Shown here: one piece after another, positions 1-8,122 of the stretch
How the letters are laid out: each line of letters starts with the position of its first letter
Position numbering within the stretch: position 1 is the first letter of the stretch
DNA from: Planomonospora sp. ID82291
GTDB lineage: Bacteria; Actinomycetota; Actinomycetes; Streptosporangiales; Streptosporangiaceae
Assembly (NCBI RefSeq): GCF_015711645.1
Contig: NZ_JABTEX010000002.1
Span: 1,178,001 to 1,242,000 of the forward strand
Length of the DNA stretch: 64,000 nucleotides
Direction: 5' to 3'
Notes under the pieces: generated by a model
What the model was told of the DNA's origin: nothing
Databases searched by the model: none
Seen by the model: the letters and a program-made list of their open reading frames with translations, nothing else
Translations under genes and position numbers: made by a program

Positions 1-1173
1 GATGCGGAACTGACCGCGCTGACCACGTGCATCGCCGGCCCCCTGTTCACCCGGCCCGAGCCGCGCCAGGCCTTCGCCGACCTGGTGCGCGCTCTGCTGG
101 CCGATGTGCCTCGCAAGAACTCCTGGCAGCTGGCCGACCACATCGGCCACACCACCGCCCATCGGTTCGAGCACCTGCTGGACCGCGCGAAATGGGACGT
201 CAACGCCTTGCGCGACGAGGTCCGCTCCTACGTGATCGCACATCTGGGCCGCGCCGACGGCGTGCTCATCGCCGACGACACCAGCGCGATCAAGAAGGGT
301 CAGATGTCCGTCGGCGTGGCCGACCAGTACTGCGGCCTGACCGGCCAGGTGGAGAACTGCCAGGTCATGCCCATGCTCACCTACGCCTCCGAGGCCGGGC
401 AGGCCTTCGTCAACCGGCGCCTGTACCTGCCCGAAGCCGGGGCCGGTGATCCGCAGCGGCGGGCACGGGCCGGGGTGCCCGAACACGTCGCCTTTCGCAC
501 CAAGCCGCAGCTGGTGATCGACATGCTCGCCGAGGAGCTCGCGGCCGGCACCCCGTTCCGCTACCTATGCGCCGATACGGGCTACGGCCGAGACCCGCAC
601 CTGCGCGCGTTCTGCCATGAACGCGCCCTCGGCTACGTCCTGGCGGTTCCGGTCGACCTGCCCCTGGTCGCCGTCCGAGGTGGCGTCGAGCCAGCCGGGC
701 ACGTGCTGGACCGGCTGCTGGCTCTCGGCCGGGCCGGGATCGGGGAGCGCCGCTCATGCGGGACCGGCACCAAGGGCCTGCGCGTCTACGACTGGACCGC
801 CCTGGCCGTCACCGTGGCCGGACAGGCACCCGCGCCCGGATATGTGCACACGCTGCTGATCCGCCGCTCCGTCAGCGCCCCGACAGAGGTGGAGTTCTTC
901 CTGGCCCACGTCCCGGCCGGCACCCCGGTCCCCGGGCTGATCGACGCGGCCGGGATGCGCTGGAAGATCGAGGAGAACAACGAGCACGGCAAGGATCTGC
1001 TCGGCCTGACCTCCTATCAGGTGCGCAAGTGGACCCCGTGGCACCGGCACGTCACCATCGCCATGCTCGCCCTGGCGTTCCTGGCCGTCATGCGTGCCGC
1101 CCTGTCCGCCGACGCCGATGAGGCCGCTGGCGAGGGAAAAGACCGCTCGCTCCTGGAGACGCCAGCGGGCTGA
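1..1173 (+). CDS. IS701-type DDE transposase, 5' end outside window
   Basis: The reading frame is open from base 1, so the true start lies to the left. The protein matches the IS701-type DDE transposases of actinobacteria: a first Asp in LIADDTSAIKKG, a second in CADTGYGRD, and the C-terminal Glu region KIEENNEHGKDLLGL followed by a YQVRKWTPWHRH stretch. It would cut and join the element ends. This frame stops at 1171-1173, but the family's usual C-terminal helix (an RLSLAEIRHVLARLL-type motif and SHYRRRG) is present in the -1 frame up to the TAG at 1353-1355. The switch point carries GGGAAAA at 1134-1140, so the product is either made by programmed frameshifting or the gene is broken by a one-base indel. 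Confidence 0.85.
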   Translation, partial: DAELTALTTCIAGPLFTRPEPRQAFADLVRALLADVPRKNSWQLADHIGHTTAHRFEHLLDRAKWDVNALRDEVRSYVIAHLGRADGVLIADDTSAIKKGQMSVGVADQYCGLTGQVENCQVMPMLTYASEAGQAFVNRRLYLPEAGAGDPQRRARAGVPEHVAFRTKPQLVIDMLAEELAAGTPFRYLCADTGYGRDPHLRAFCHERALGYVLAVPVDLPLVAVRGGVEPAGHVLDRLLALGRAGIGERRSCGTGTKGLRVYDWTALAVTVAGQAPAPGYVHTLLIRRSVSAPTEVEFFLAHVPAGTPVPGLIDAAGMRWKIEENNEHGKDLLGLTSYQVRKWTPWHRHVTIAMLALAFLAVMRAALSADADEAAGEGKDRSLLETPAG

Positions 1174-1355
1174 GGCTCGTGCGGCTCTCGCTCGCCGAGA
1201 TCCGCCATGTCCTGGCCCGGCTGCTCATCCCGGCGGCCAACGCCATCGATCACGTCCTGGCCTGGTCGAACTTCCGACGGCTCCACCAGACACGCGCTCT
1301 GATCAGCCACTACCGACGACGCGGCGACCCACTCCCAGCGGAGTTACGAATGTAG
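1134..1355 (+). other. Candidate -1 frameshift site and out-of-frame transposase C-terminus
   Basis: In the transposase reading frame the codons are GAG GGA AAA GAC, so G-GGA-AAA at 1134-1140 has the canonical X-XXY-YYZ form. A one-base backward slip continues as AGA CCG CTC and reads without a stop through the conserved C-terminal part, ending at 1355. That is seen directly. Use of the site in translation is inference: an A-tract indel would look the same. I could not identify a convincing stimulatory hairpin by eye. Confidence 0.5.
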
Positions 1356-1799
1356 TACCAGCAGGTGGATGGTGGTGCCGTCGCTCAGGCGGGCGCCCCG
1401 CAGCGCCTTGCCGTCCACCGCGATCGCCCGGCGTCGGGGCAGGGCGACCGGCTGCGGGCGGGTGGTCAGCCAGGCGGTGAGGACCGCGTCCAGAGTGTCG
1501 GCATCGACGCTCTGCAGGATCCGGCGGATCGTCGCCTCGTGCGGCGGCCGGCGGCCGTTGTCGCAGATGTCGCGCCGGACCTCCAGCGCGGCCTGGACCT
1601 GGGCTGGAGCATCGGCGATCCATTCGCCGATCGCGGTGCAGGATCGTGCTCCGGCCAGCACCGCCGCTGCGGCGACCGCCAGTACGGAAGCGAGGGTGTG
1701 CCGGATCCCACGGCGGTCGCGCGGGTCGGGAAGCTGTCGTAGCTGCTCCAGCAGGCTGGTGCATTCGGTGACGGTCACGGGTGAGGAGTCACCGGTCAC
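1344..1799 (-). pseudogene. ISAs1-type transposase, 3'-truncated
   Basis: The 151 codons match only the N-terminal part of ISAs1-family (H-repeat-associated) transposases, which are normally around 370-400 residues. Typical blocks are LRQLPDPRDRRGIRH, the ARSCTAIGEW region and AIAVDGKALRGAR, which carries the first catalytic Asp. Similarity ends after TTIHLLVL at about 1356, exactly where the IS701-type element's coding sequence ends on the other strand. The rest of the DDE domain is missing. The simplest reading is that the IS701-type element inserted into, or recombined with, an older ISAs1 copy. No function is expected from this remnant. Confidence 0.75.
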
Positions 1800-2240
1800 C
1801 GTGGCCAGGTGGTCCAGGGCGCGGTTGATCGGCGATGATGTGGGGGCAGGCAGGGTCTTCTCTGATCATTTGGCGTCGAGAACCTCATGATCTCGAAGGT
1901 CGTCCTGTTCGTTACTCCGGTGGTCGCCGTGCCGCGCCGGGTGCGAGCTCATGCTCTGAACCGGACACCATGGTTGTCAACGCCACTTTGCCGAAGCCCT
2001 GCCGGCCGGAGCGGTCCGACTCCTGTCGTTGGCTATGGAAGGTCTGAAATGCGGGGAGAAGGGATCATTTGGGGTCAAGGAGACGTCATGACTGGTGGAA
2101 GCGGCACGGCGAGCTGATTTCGATCACGACGTGTGCACGGTCCGTGCACGCGAGCGCGCCACGAGCACGCGGGGACCGGAACTTCATTCCAAAAGAGGCC
2201 TGTCCTCCAAGCTTCCGCAGGTCAGGCCATGATCAAAAGC
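1800..2240. other. Gene-poor accessory stretch between IS remnant and tRNA
   Basis: I see no gene here. Short open frames exist but have poor codon bias and no ribosome binding site. The stretch is less GC-rich than its surroundings, and the string GATCATTTGG occurs twice (about 1863 and 2064). A small hairpin, CGAGA/TCTCG, lies near 1878-1896. It probably holds the left part of the ISAs1 element and older integration debris abutting the tRNA 3' end. Confidence 0.5.
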
Positions 2241-2313
2241 GCGCCCTGCAGGATTCGAACCTGCGACCGTCGGATTAGAAGTCCGGTGCTCTATCCAGCT
2301 GAGCTAAGGGCGC
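2241..2313 (-). tRNA. tRNA-Arg (anticodon TCT)
   Basis: The minus strand folds as a 73-nt tRNA: acceptor stem GCGCCCT/AGGGCGC, D-arm GCTC...GAGC, anticodon loop CTTCTAA giving TCT, a 5-nt variable loop, and T-arm GCAGG-TTCGAAT-CCTGC. One C-A mismatch is seen at the base of the anticodon stem. CCA is not encoded. The 3' end faces the IS-bearing side, the usual orientation for integration of genomic islands into tRNA 3' ends, but no duplicated 3' segment is visible nearby. Confidence 0.95.
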
Positions 2314-2565
2314 TCCTGCCTAATTGTGCATGATCCGGCGAGTGTCCACGCATCGGTTTCCCCACCGTGTCAGGAAGATCACTCCGTGGATGCGCCGGAG
2401 CGCCGTCCCGACGGAGGATCGGAACCGGAGAAACGTCAGGTCGGACGGGGCTGGGAAGGCGGTCCGGGGGCGGCGCGGGACACCGAGTGCTCTTTCCAAC
2501 GGACGGGTACCGGTCCGGCCGGAACGGGCCCGACCACCGGACGGGCCGGTCTAGGCTCAAGTGCC

Positions 2566-3363
2566 ATGTTCGTCGCCACGTCCCACGAGGAGATTCCTCT
2601 GCTGGGCGGCGATGTGACGGAGGGCGTGGTGCGCGTCGGGGAGACCGTGCGCAGGCCCACCCGGCCGTCCACGCCGTCCGTGCACGCGCTGCTGCGGCAC
2701 CTGGAGGCCGCGGGCTTCGACGGGGCGCCCCGCGTGATGGGCGTCGACGAGCGGGGCCGGGAGATCCTCACCTATCTCGACGGCGAGTCCGGTCTCCGCC
2801 CGCTGCCGCCGTACGCGGTCACCGACGGGGCTCTGGCGGCCCTGGCCGGGCTGCTGCGGCGCTTCCACGACGCCGCCGCGACCTTCCGGCCGCCCCCCGA
2901 CGCGATCTGGGAGGACGGATCCAACGACGACCGGGCTCCGGAACTGGTCGGTCACTGCGACGTCAATCTCGACAATGTGCTCTTCCGGGACGGCTTGCCG
3001 TACGCGTTCATCGACTTCGACCTGGCCCGGCCGACCACCCGGCTGTTCGACGTGGTGACCACCCTGCGCCACTGGGCGCCCCTCGCGGATCCCCTCGACC
3101 TGGATCCCGCCCAGCGGGATCTGGCGGTCGGCCCGCGCCTGCGCCTGTTCTGCGACGCGTACGGCCTGCCGCCGCGCGATCGCAGGCGCCTGCTCGACCT
3201 CGCCCGCCTCCGCTTCAGCCGCTCCTACGCCATCATGCGGACCAGGGCCGCCGCGGGCGGCGGCTGGGCCCGCCTGTGGGCCGAGGGGGCCGGGGCGCGC
3301 ATCCGCAGGGCCGGAGCGTGGCTCGACGCACACCAGGATGAGCTTCATGTCCACCTCGTCTAG
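2566..3363 (+). CDS. APH/choline-kinase-like phosphotransferase
   Basis: This 265-residue protein belongs to the aminoglycoside phosphotransferase (APH) superfamily of small-molecule kinases. The Brenner-type catalytic motif appears as VGHCDVNLDNVLF and the metal-binding loop as AFIDFDLA, both in the middle-to-C-terminal half; the N-terminal lobe includes REILTYLDGESG. The substrate cannot be deduced. An open frame extends further upstream, but the domain starts at the ATG at 2566 and the upstream residues look non-coding. It is followed at once by cobD, with which it may share a transcript. Many such genes in actinomycetes are housekeeping kinases rather than resistance genes. Confidence 0.8.
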   Translation: MFVATSHEEIPLLGGDVTEGVVRVGETVRRPTRPSTPSVHALLRHLEAAGFDGAPRVMGVDERGREILTYLDGESGLRPLPPYAVTDGALAALAGLLRRFHDAAATFRPPPDAIWEDGSNDDRAPELVGHCDVNLDNVLFRDGLPYAFIDFDLARPTTRLFDVVTTLRHWAPLADPLDLDPAQRDLAVGPRLRLFCDAYGLPPRDRRRLLDLARLRFSRSYAIMRTRAAAGGGWARLWAEGAGARIRRAGAWLDAHQDELHVHLV

Positions 3364-3433
3364 GAAGACCGGATCCACGAGATCCACCAGACCCGCGAGA
3401 TCCACCGGATCCGCGAGCTCCGCGGGAGCGGGC

Positions 3434-4354
3434 GTGAGAGCCCACGCCCTCGGGATGCTCGCCGGGGTCGCGCTCGACATGCTCCTCGCCGACCCGCGCC
3501 GCGGACACCCGGTCGCGCTGTTCGGCACGGCCGCCGCGGCGCTGGAGAAGAGGACGTACCGCGACGCCCGGGCCGCCGGCGTCGTCCACGTCGCCCTCTG
3601 CGTCGGCTCCGCGGCTCTGCTCGGCACGGCCGCGTCCCGGGTGCGCGATCCGCTGGCCCGGGCCGCCGTGAGCGCCGCGGCCACCTGGTCGGTGCTGGGC
3701 GGGACCACGCTGGGACGTGAGGGCGCGGCCATGGCGTCCTTCCTGGAGTCCGGCGACCTCGCCGGTGCCCGCGGACGGCTGTCGCACCTGTGCGGACGCG
3801 ACCCCTCCCGGCTGGAGCCGCCCGAACTGGCCCGCGCCACGGTCGAGTCGATCGCCGAGAACACCGCCGACGCCGTGGTCGCGCCGCTGCTGTGGGGAGC
3901 GGTGGCGGGGGTCCCCGGCCTGCTCGTCTACCGTGCGGTCAACACCCTGGACGCCATGATCGGCCACCGCAGCGCCCGCTACGAGCGCTTCGGCTGGGCC
4001 GCCGCCCGGCTCGACGACGTGGCCAACGCCGTGCCGGCCCGGATCACCGGGCTGCTCGCGGCTCTCGGCGCCCCCCTCGTGGGCGGTTCGACCGGCCGGG
4101 CGCTGGCCGTCCTGCGCAGGGACGGCCACCGTCACCCGAGCCCCAACTCGGGCCGGTGCGAGGCGGCGTTCGCCGGTGCGCTCGGCGTCACGCTCGGCGG
4201 TGTGAACGTCTACGGGAACCGGGTCGAGCACCGGCCGGAGATGGGCGACGGGCCGAAACCGTCGGTCCCGGACATCCGCCGCTCGGTACGGCTGGCGCGC
4301 GCGGTAGGGTTCGCCGCTGCGGGACTCGCCGTCCTCGCCGCGCTGCGCGGCTGA
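3434..4354 (+). CDS. cobD: Adenosylcobinamide-phosphate synthase CobD/CbiB
   Basis: CobD/CbiB is a membrane enzyme that attaches the aminopropanol (phosphate) arm to adenosylcobyric acid in cobalamin synthesis. The 306-residue protein opens with the family signature LADPRRGHPVALFG and carries ESIAENTADAVVAPLLWG, AVNTLDAMIGH and SPNSGRCEAAFAGALGV, with hydrophobic membrane segments between. I chose the GTG at 3434 because GGAG lies 5 bases upstream and the family alignment begins there. An ATG at 3338 would add 32 low-complexity Ser/Thr/Arg residues and overlap the preceding gene. cobQ follows after 180 bp. Confidence 0.9.
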   Translation: MRAHALGMLAGVALDMLLADPRRGHPVALFGTAAAALEKRTYRDARAAGVVHVALCVGSAALLGTAASRVRDPLARAAVSAAATWSVLGGTTLGREGAAMASFLESGDLAGARGRLSHLCGRDPSRLEPPELARATVESIAENTADAVVAPLLWGAVAGVPGLLVYRAVNTLDAMIGHRSARYERFGWAAARLDDVANAVPARITGLLAALGAPLVGGSTGRALAVLRRDGHRHPSPNSGRCEAAFAGALGVTLGGVNVYGNRVEHRPEMGDGPKPSVPDIRRSVRLARAVGFAAAGLAVLAALRG

Positions 4355-4376
4355 CCGCCGCTCAGGACGAGGGCGG

Positions 4377-4476
4377 CCGTCCGCCGTGCCGGACGGGTAC
4401 GGCCGTCCGCCGTGCCGGACGGGAGCGGTCGCTCGCCGAAGCCGGACGAGGGCGCCCGCCCGCCGTGCCGGGCGGG
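4377..4476. repeat. Three hairpins sharing a CCGTGC loop
   Basis: Three consecutive inverted repeats lie between cobD and cobQ. Two have arms CCGTCCG/CGGACGG (4377-4396 and 4403-4422), and the third has CCCGCCCG/CGGGCGGG (4455-4476). All enclose the same six bases, CCGTGC. The third keeps pairing through compensatory changes, which suggests structure is maintained. They could act as intercistronic mRNA-stability or attenuation elements, or be a REP-like repeat. No U-tract follows. Confidence 0.6.
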
Positions 4477-4534
4477 TGCGGCGGAGCCGGCGCCGACGGG
4501 CGGCGACCGGCGAGAGGGAAGGGCGGGCATCGGG

Positions 4535-6070
4535 ATGAGGGGCGCGCTGTTGGTCGCCGGGACGACCTCCGACGCGGGCAAGAGCGTCGTCACCGCCGGG
4601 ATCTGCCGGTGGCTGGCGCGGCAGGGGGTGAAGGTCGCGCCGTACAAGGCGCAGAACATGTCCCTCAACTCCTTCGTCACCGCCGACGGCGCGGAGATCG
4701 GCCGGGCGCAGGCGATGCAGGCCGCCGCGTGCGGCCTGGAGCCGAGCGCCGACATGAACCCGATCCTGCTCAAGCCGGGCAGCGACCGGCGCAGCCAGGT
4801 CGTGGTCATGGGCCGGCCGCTCGCCGACGTCGACGCGCTGGAGTACTGGCAGGTCAAGGACCGCCTCCGGGAGACCGCCGTCGAGGCGCTGCGGCGGCTG
4901 CGGGAGCGCTACGACGTGGTGGTCTGCGAGGGGGCGGGCAGCCCGGCGGAGATCAACCTGCGCCGGGGCGACATCGCCAACATGGGCCTGGCCCGCGCCG
5001 CGGACCTGCCGGTCGTCGTGGTCGGCGACATCGACCGGGGCGGGGTCTTCGCCTCGCTCTACGGCACGGTGGGGCTGCTGGACCCCGCCGACCAGGCGCT
5101 GATCGCCGGATTCGTGATCAACAAGTTCCGGGGCGCGCCCGAGCTCCTCGAACCGGGGCTGGACATGCTCAGGAAGCTGACCGGCCGCGAGGTGTACGGC
5201 GTGCTGCCGTGGCTGGACGGCCTCTGGCTGGACGTCGAGGACTCCCTGGCCCTGGACGGCCGGCCCGCCGCCGCGGCGCGCACGCCGTACGGCCGGCAGA
5301 CGCTGCGGGTGGCGGTGGTCCGGCTGCCGCGCATCTCCAACTTCACCGACGTCGACGCGCTGGCCTGCGAGCCGGGCGTGGTCGTGCGCTTCGTGACCTC
5401 CCCGGCGGAGCTGGACGACGCCGACCTGGTGGTCCTGCCCGGTTCCCGCGCCACGGTCTCCGACCTGGCCTGGCTGCGGGCCGCCGGCCTGGCCGAGGCG
5501 CTGCGCGGCCGGGTCGTGCTGGGCATCTGCGGCGGCTACCAGATGCTCGCCCGGACCATCCGCGACGACGTCGAGTCGGGAGCCGGGCGGGTCGACGGGC
5601 TCGGCCTGCTGCCCGCGACCGTCGAGTTCGCCGCGGACAAGACCCTGGGCCGCCCGGTCGGGAGCGCGTACGGCCACCGGGTGGCCGCCTACGAGATCCA
5701 CCACGGGACGGTGACCCCCGACGACGGGGCGGAGCCGTTCCTGGACGGCTGCCGGGCCGGGACGGTCTGGGGGACCACCTGGCACGGGGCGCTGGAGAAC
5801 GACGGCTTCCGCCGGGCGTTCCTGCGCGAGGTCGCCGCCGCCTCGGGCCGGGACTTCACCCCCGCGCCGGGGACCTCCTTCGCCGCGCTGCGCGAGGAGC
5901 GCCTGGACGCCCTCGGCGACCTGATCGAGCGGAACACCGACACCGGCGCGCTCCTGCGGCTGCTGGAGGGCGGCGCGCCGGCGGGCCTGCCGACGCTGCC
6001 CCCCGGCGGGGCCCTCCACGAGGCGCCGGATTTCTCGCGGAATAACGGCGGCTCCGGATCGCGGAGATGA
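4535..6070 (+). CDS. cobQ: Cobyric acid synthase CobQ
   Basis: CobQ amidates four peripheral carboxylates of adenosylcobyrinic acid a,c-diamide using glutamine and ATP. The 511-residue protein has the expected two-domain plan. The N-terminal synthetase has the P-loop [19 protein letters not shown] and [14 protein letters not shown]; the C-terminal class I-like glutamine amidotransferase has [10 protein letters not shown], with the nucleophilic Cys, and YEIHHG, with the His. The ATG at 4535 starts the P-loop domain directly; earlier in-frame codons run through the hairpin region and are not supported. It is convergent with the nucleotidyltransferase gene, 6 bp apart. Confidence 0.95.
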   Translation: MRGALLVAGTTSDAGKSVVTAGICRWLARQGVKVAPYKAQNMSLNSFVTADGAEIGRAQAMQAAACGLEPSADMNPILLKPGSDRRSQVVVMGRPLADVDALEYWQVKDRLRETAVEALRRLRERYDVVVCEGAGSPAEINLRRGDIANMGLARAADLPVVVVGDIDRGGVFASLYGTVGLLDPADQALIAGFVINKFRGAPELLEPGLDMLRKLTGREVYGVLPWLDGLWLDVEDSLALDGRPAAAARTPYGRQTLRVAVVRLPRISNFTDVDALACEPGVVVRFVTSPAELDDADLVVLPGSRATVSDLAWLRAAGLAEALRGRVVLGICGGYQMLARTIRDDVESGAGRVDGLGLLPATVEFAADKTLGRPVGSAYGHRVAAYEIHHGTVTPDDGAEPFLDGCRAGTVWGTTWHGALENDGFRRAFLREVAAASGRDFTPAPGTSFAALREERLDALGDLIERNTDTGALLRLLEGGAPAGLPTLPPGGALHEAPDFSRNNGGSGSRR

Positions 6071-6076
6071 CGTGGT

Positions 6077-6721
6077 TCAACCGTGGCCGATGAGGTCGTC
6101 GGCCCAGCGGGTCAGGCGCCGGACGAGTTCCGCCGCCTCGCCGGGCGGCATGCCGTACGGCTCGAAGGAGCTGCGAGGGAGGCGCTCGACGGCGCGGAGG
6201 GCCTGGGAGAACCAATCACGGTCGAAGCCGGGATCATGACCGGCCGCCAGTGTGAGGAGCTGTTCGCCGGTGTAGCGGCCGCTGGCCAGGATGGCGTGCA
6301 CGTCGATGTAGTCGCGGACCTCGCCCCGGCCGAACAGCGCGCAGACCTTGTTGGCGACCGCGTCGTCGGAGTGCAGCACCGGGCCGATCTCGAAGAACGT
6401 CGGCGGGTGCGCCCGCCGGTCCAGGCCGAGCTCGACCTTCCCGTCCGGGCCCTGTCCGTCGGCGACGAGCAATCGCGCGAAGGTCGCCGATCGCCGGTCG
6501 ACCGTGACCGTCAGCCCGTCCGCCAGGTAAGCGGCCACCACCGCCTCCACCGCTTCGGCGAAGCCGGACTCGTCCGGGGAGGCGGTGAACAGGTCGACAT
6601 CGTCCGACAGTCGGGTCAGGAAGCCGTGGGCCTGCACGGCGTAGCCACCCGCGAGGGCGAAGCCGTAGCGGGCGATCACGGCCAGCCCGACGCGGGCCAG
6701 CCGCCGATGACGGGGGTCCAC
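6077..6721 (-). CDS. AbiEii/MenT-like nucleotidyltransferase (candidate toxin)
   Basis: The 214-residue protein resembles the AbiEii/AbiGii nucleotidyltransferase family, which includes type IV abortive-infection toxins and the mycobacterial MenT enzymes that modify tRNA acceptor ends. The pol-beta-like active site is visible as ALAGGYAVQAHGF followed by RLSDDVDLF (the DxD metal ligands). A downstream DDAVANKVCALFGRGEVRDY block is also typical of the family. Translation starts at a GTG (6721) one base after the stop of the upstream small gene, so the two are translationally linked. Toxicity and target are inferred from family and gene pairing only. Confidence 0.75.
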   Translation of the reverse strand: MDPRHRRLARVGLAVIARYGFALAGGYAVQAHGFLTRLSDDVDLFTASPDESGFAEAVEAVVAAYLADGLTVTVDRRSATFARLLVADGQGPDGKVELGLDRRAHPPTFFEIGPVLHSDDAVANKVCALFGRGEVRDYIDVHAILASGRYTGEQLLTLAAGHDPGFDRDWFSQALRAVERLPRSSFEPYGMPPGEAAELVRRLTRWADDLIGHG

Positions 6722-6722
6722 G

Positions 6723-7046
6723 TCATGCGGCGCTCCTCAGCTGGGGGAAGCGCTCCTCCCACAGCGTTCTGACCCGGCGGGGGAGGAAGATCCGATGCCA
6801 GACGCGGAGGAGCGTACGGCCGTCAAGATAGCGCCGCAGGTCCTCTGCGCGCATGGATTCCCGAATGACCCGTTCGTACATGAGCCCCAGTTCGGCGGGG
6901 TCGTCCAGGTTGTAGCGGCGCTGCTCCGACCAGTCGAGACGGGTGGGTAGTTCGACCGTGCCGTCCGCCGGGCCGGTCAGCTCCTCCAGAGTCTCCGGGA
7001 CGGTGTACGGCCGGCGGTCGCCGTAGGAGATCCGGGGTACGTCCAT
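6723..7046 (-). CDS. Small partner of the nucleotidyltransferase (candidate antitoxin)
   Basis: This 107-residue protein has no domain I can name. It is charged, rich in Arg, Glu and Leu, and contains PETLEELTGPADGTVELP and a basic C-terminal stretch (RVWHRIFLPRRVRTLW). It does not show the winged-helix of classical AbiEi antitoxins. Its gene lies immediately upstream of the nucleotidyltransferase with a 1-bp gap, the usual antitoxin-first order. The ATG at 7046 was chosen because residues further upstream look unlike coding sequence. An antitoxin role is inference from position. Confidence 0.65.
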   Translation of the reverse strand: MDVPRISYGDRRPYTVPETLEELTGPADGTVELPTRLDWSEQRRYNLDDPAELGLMYERVIRESMRAEDLRRYLDGRTLLRVWHRIFLPRRVRTLWEERFPQLRSAA

Positions 7047-7192
7047 GCTTCCAGTGTGCCCGGTGGTGTGCGGAAAACCAGAGCGGGACGGCCCTGGACG
7101 CGAAATGTTCCGGAACCGGGCAACGAACGCGGGCGCACGTGTCAAGAACCGGTCATGGTCCGGCGGGCCGGGCGCAGGGCACGATCGGGAGC

Positions 7193-8122
7193 ATGACAGC
7201 GGTAGTGCGGACCGAGGGCCTGACCAAGTTCTACGGCAGGCGGCGAGGGCTGGAGGATCTCGACCTGGAGATCCGGCCCGGGGAGGTGTTCGGGTACCTC
7301 GGCCCGAACGGCGCGGGCAAGACGACCACCATCAGGCTCCTGCTCGACGTCATCCGGCCCACCCGCGGCCGGATGAGCGTGCTGGGCAGCGACCCGCGTG
7401 ATCCGGCCGTGCGGGGCCGGATCGGGTACCTGCCCGGGGAGCTCGCCCTGGAGGGGCGGGAGAAGGCCGGTGAGTACCTCGCCTTCCTGGCCGGGGTGCG
7501 CGGCGGCGTGTCCCGGGACCGGATCGCGGCGCTGGCCGAGCGGCTGGAGGCCGACCTCTCGGTGCCCATGGGCAAGCTCTCCAAGGGCAACAAGCAGAAG
7601 GTCGGGCTGATCCAGGCGTTCATGCACGAACCGGAGTTCCTGATCCTGGACGAGCCGACCGGCGGCCTGGACCCGCTGGTCCAGCACGAGTTCCTCGCCA
7701 TGGTGCGCGAGGTGCGGGCGGCCGGCCGGACCGTGCTGATGTCCTCGCACGTGCTCGCCGAGGTGGAGGACGTCGCCGACCGGGTCGGCATCGTCCGCCA
7801 GGGGCGGCTGGTGGCCGTCGAGGACGTCGCGGCCCTGCGGGAGAAGGCGGTGCGCCGGGTGGAGTTCCACTTCGACGCCCCCGTGCCCCGCGAGGAGTTC
7901 GAGGACCTCCCCGGCGTGCGCGACCTGCGGGTCGAGGGGGCGAACCTGAGCTGCACCATCGACGGCCGCCCCGACGCGCTGATCAAGGCGGCGGCCCGGT
8001 TCACCGTGGTGCACCTGGTCAGCGCCGAACCCGACCTGGAAGAGATCTTCCTGACCTACTACAGCGAAGAGAACGAAGAGGAGGCGCGCCATGCCCGCGC
8101 TGGTGTCCAAGAGCCTGCGTGA
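7193..8122 (+). CDS. ABC exporter ATP-binding protein
   Basis: The 309-residue ATPase has Walker A (GPNGAGKTTTIRL), a signature LSKGNKQKVGL, Walker B (FLILDEPTGGLDP) and an H-loop in MSSHVLAEVEDVADR, followed by a C-terminal extension of the type found in DrrA/CcmA-like exporters. It would power the permease encoded next, whose gene overlaps by 32 bp. The ATG at 7193 has CGGGA just upstream. Substrate is unknown; in this subfamily drugs, lipids and lantibiotic-type peptides are all known cargo. Confidence 0.9.
   Translation: MTAVVRTEGLTKFYGRRRGLEDLDLEIRPGEVFGYLGPNGAGKTTTIRLLLDVIRPTRGRMSVLGSDPRDPAVRGRIGYLPGELALEGREKAGEYLAFLAGVRGGVSRDRIAALAERLEADLSVPMGKLSKGNKQKVGLIQAFMHEPEFLILDEPTGGLDPLVQHEFLAMVREVRAAGRTVLMSSHVLAEVEDVADRVGIVRQGRLVAVEDVAALREKAVRRVEFHFDAPVPREEFEDLPGVRDLRVEGANLSCTIDGRPDALIKAAARFTVVHLVSAEPDLEEIFLTYYSEENEEEARHARAGVQEPA

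Noticed and set aside
2069-2333. Two short plus-strand frames reading through the tRNA (ending QDSNLRPSD and containing CRIRTCDRR)
   Set aside because: These are the well-known spurious translations of an antisense tRNA sequence; the tRNA explains the DNA.
3233-6019. Very long minus-strand open frame opposite cobD and cobQ
   Set aside because: It is a shadow of high-GC codon bias: low-complexity Arg/Gly/Gln-rich with no domain, while the plus strand encodes two clear enzymes.
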